A stretch of DNA of 64,000 nt, taken from Cryobacterium breve. Lineage in GTDB: Bacteria > Actinomycetota > Actinomycetes > Actinomycetales > Microbacteriaceae. A program made the position numbers and the translations under genes. Below, piece after piece: positions 61,981 to 64,000 of this stretch (positions within the stretch are counted from its first letter, which is position 1; the number at the start of each line of letters is the position of its first letter). A model generated the notes under the pieces. It had not been told where the DNA came from. It was given only the letters and a program-made list of their open reading frames with translations, and searched no databases. The stretch lies in assembly GCF_027594785.1 (NCBI RefSeq), contig NZ_CP075584.1:2418001-2482000 (forward strand), in the 5' to 3' direction.

Positions 61981-64000
61981 CTGATCCAGCCGCTACGGGG
62001 TCCCCCTTCGATCCGGACGAGAAGCATCAATCTCAATTGCCGGCGCTTCAGGTTCTTACCGGTCTGGGCTACCTCCCTTTGTCGCCCGCCGACGCCCTCG
62101 CGATGCGCGGGGGCCGCCGCCGAAACGTAATCCTCGATACCGTGCTCGCCGAGCAGTTGGTGAGGCTCAACTCCTTCACCTTCCGTGGCCGTGAGTACCC
62201 GCTTGACCCTGCTGATGCACACGAGGCCATCCGCAAGCTCATGCCTGCCCCGGAGCAGCAGAGGGGCTTGAAGGCCACTAACCAGGAGGTCTACGACCGT
62301 CTCGTGCTCGGCGCGACTATTGCGAAGTCCATCGACGGCGACACAAAGAGCCACCACGTGAAATACGTCGATTGGGAGACTCCAGCGAACAACGTTTTTC
62401 ACGTCACGGCCGAGTTCGGCGTCGAGCGCACGGGCAGTATGAACGCATGTCGGCTCGATGTCGTAGCTTTCGTGAACGGTATTCCGTTCGTCACGATCGA
62501 ATGCAAGCGTCCATCCGAAGAAGTGCGGAAAGCTGATCATCAGCTTCTGAAATACCAGCGTGGTAGTTACATCCCTGACTACTTCCACTTCGCGCAAATC
62601 CTGATCGCAACGAACCGTCGCGAGGCGACTTTTGCCACAGTTGGTACTCCTTCTAAGTTTTGGAGCCCATGGCGCGAGGAAGAGGATGATGCGGCATCCG
62701 TGACGGCTGTGGCCAACCATCCGCTGAGCCGCGCCGTGATCGAGACTCTCTTCGCCGACTCTGGCAAGGTCGACTCTGTTTTGGCTTACTTCACAGCGCA
62801 CGGTGCAGCCGGTGACCGCGCGCTTAGCCAGCAGGATCGCATGCTCCATTCGTTGTGCCGCCCCGAGCGGCTTCTTGAGATGGTGCGCACTTTCACCGTG
62901 TTCGACAATGGAACGCGAAAGATCGCGCGACACCAGCAATACTTCGCCGTGAAGCGCGCCGTTGAACGTGTAACTTCTGGCGGCGCCGGCGAGCGGCGTC
63001 CTGGGGGAGTCATATGGCACACCCAAGGGTCTGGCAAGTCGCTCACGATGGTAATGCTCGGGAAAGCCTTAGAGTTTGAGGCAAGCATCGTCAACCCGCG
63101 CATCATCCTTGTGACTGATCGCGACGACCTCGACACCCAGATTCGTGACACCTTTCGATCCTGTCAGCAGACCCCCCTGCGAGCAAAAAGCGGGAAACAC
63201 CTTGCCGAGCTCATTGCATCTGGCGCGCCTCTCATCACGACCATCGTGAATAAGTTTGAGAACGCAGCCAAGCAGTTGATGTCTTCTACGTCTCCGTCTC
63301 CGACGGCAACGCCTGCAACCGCGGCCGTGCTCGACGAAAACAACGTCTTCGTACTTGTCGATGAGGGCCATCGCAGCCACTCCACGCAGTATGGCGACTA
63401 TGGCGCGTTCGCCAAACGGATGCACCAGGTTCTACCGAACGCCAACTACATCGGCTTCACTGGCACGCCCTTGCTCAAACGCGAAAAGAACACGTTTCGC
63501 ACTTTCGGGGCACCCATTCACACGTATACGATCTCCGACGCCGTGCGCGACGAGGCTGTTGTGCCTCTGCTCTATGAGGGGAGAATGGTCGAAGAGCAGA
63601 TAGCTGGAAACGTGGTCGATCTCTGGTTCGAGAAGATCTGCCAAGGGCTCACCGCCGAACAGCAGGCAGATCTGAAGCGCAAGTTCTCGCGGGCAGATGT
63701 CCTTTCCGGTGCCGGCCAGATCGTTCGCGCAAAGGCCTTCGATATTTCGGAACATTTCCGAAAAAACTGGCAGGACACAGGATTCAAGGCCCAGCTTGTG
63801 GCGCCGAATAAGGCAACAGCTATTCGGTACAAGCAGGTCCTTGATGAAATTGGGCACGTCACGAGCGAAGTGATGATTTCGGCGCCCGGCGATGACGAGT
63901 CTGTCGAGTCCGTTGATCGAGCATCCCGCGACCTCGTTCAGCAATTCTGGGACGATGCAATGGTTCGCTACGGCGGGGAGATCGCCTACAACCGGGATGT
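61977..64000 (+). CDS. hsdR: type I restriction endonuclease subunit, truncated by window edge
   Basis: At least 674 residues are visible and the frame is open at the right edge. N-terminal nuclease domain with CRLDVVAFVNGIPFVTIECKRP (D ... ExK, about 161-178, given here in two parts of one motif), then the SF2 translocase: IWHTQGSGKSLTMV (Walker A, about 350), VLVDEGHRSH (DEGH box, about 460) and YIGFTGTPL. It cuts unmodified DNA after ATP-driven translocation. Start ATG overlaps the hsdS stop. Confidence 0.92.
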   Translation, partial: MTDPAATGSPFDPDEKHQSQLPALQVLTGLGYLPLSPADALAMRGGRRRNVILDTVLAEQLVRLNSFTFRGREYPLDPADAHEAIRKLMPAPEQQRGLKATNQEVYDRLVLGATIAKSIDGDTKSHHVKYVDWETPANNVFHVTAEFGVERTGSMNACRLDVVAFVNGIPFVTIECKRPSEEVRKADHQLLKYQRGSYIPDYFHFAQILIATNRREATFATVGTPSKFWSPWREEEDDAASVTAVANHPLSRAVIETLFADSGKVDSVLAYFTAHGAAGDRALSQQDRMLHSLCRPERLLEMVRTFTVFDNGTRKIARHQQYFAVKRAVERVTSGGAGERRPGGVIWHTQGSGKSLTMVMLGKALEFEASIVNPRIILVTDRDDLDTQIRDTFRSCQQTPLRAKSGKHLAELIASGAPLITTIVNKFENAAKQLMSSTSPSPTATPATAAVLDENNVFVLVDEGHRSHSTQYGDYGAFAKRMHQVLPNANYIGFTGTPLLKREKNTFRTFGAPIHTYTISDAVRDEAVVPLLYEGRMVEEQIAGNVVDLWFEKICQGLTAEQQADLKRKFSRADVLSGAGQIVRAKAFDISEHFRKNWQDTGFKAQLVAPNKATAIRYKQVLDEIGHVTSEVMISAPGDDESVESVDRASRDLVQQFWDDAMVRYGGEIAYNRD

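Noticed and set aside
40447..64000. Prophage
   Set aside because: No capsid, portal, terminase, tail or lysis genes are present; the integrase-like gene is a TnsB transposase.
1..64000. tRNA, rRNA, classic insertion sequences
   Set aside because: I saw no tRNA- or rRNA-like sequence and no IS-type transposase with terminal repeats apart from the Tn7-like operon.

Overview
The window looks like the chromosome of a high-GC actinobacterium, most probably of the family Microbacteriaceae. Evidence is the very GC-rich third codon positions, many GTG and TTG starts, the zinc-free rpmB-rpmG-rpsN cluster next to a zinc transporter, a CopD-CtaG copper/oxidase assembly fusion and an Entner-Doudoroff module. 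The family is inferred from gene content and protein style; no rRNA or tRNA is present to confirm it.

Region 1 (1-38,150) is ordinary core genome. It runs: purB with a tyrosine phosphatase; a three-gene 2-oxoacid dehydrogenase operon (E1 alpha, E1 beta, E2); a VIT-family metal transporter; a zinc block (Zur-type box, znuA, znuC, two permeases, zur) followed by three zinc-independent ribosomal protein genes and an HU gene; CopD-CtaG; a PIF1-like helicase; small membrane proteins; a nitronate monooxygenase; a sugar mutarotase; a TetR-ABC exporter operon; class II fructose bisphosphatase; a molybdopterin oxidoreductase with its flavin reductase; SRAP and Sir2 genes; and a fused gluconokinase/6-phosphogluconate dehydratase with eda behind a perfect 28-bp palindrome.

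Region 2 (about 39,000-64,000) is an accessory island with lower GC and many unknown genes. It contains a codon-scrambled eight-residue repeat protein; a complete Tn7-like transposition operon (tnsA-tnsB-tnsC-tniQ) whose TniQ carries a long array of zinc-ribbon repeats; a run of small unknown genes including three tandem paralogues; a full type II CBASS operon (CD-NTase, E1-E2 fusion, JAB peptidase, nuclease-SAVED effector) with a divergent repressor/metallopeptidase pair resembling CapH/CapP and two matching operator-like repeats between them; an EcsC-like and a DUF4365-like gene; and a type I restriction-modification operon with an extra one-domain specificity protein and a 65-codon coupled ORF. 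hsdR runs off the right edge.

A dominant feature of the sequence itself is a recurrent single-base insertion. In 14 otherwise intact genes, including purB and rpsN, the reading frame is broken by one extra base, almost always where GAGCTG or GAGCTC would be expected and GAGCCTG or GAGCCTC (or the reverse complement) is found. Removing that one base restores a normal-length protein every time, and often a classic ATGA overlap with the next gene. I read this as a systematic sequencing or assembly error at a modified motif rather than as biology of each gene, and I annotate these genes as intact with the repaired frame described.
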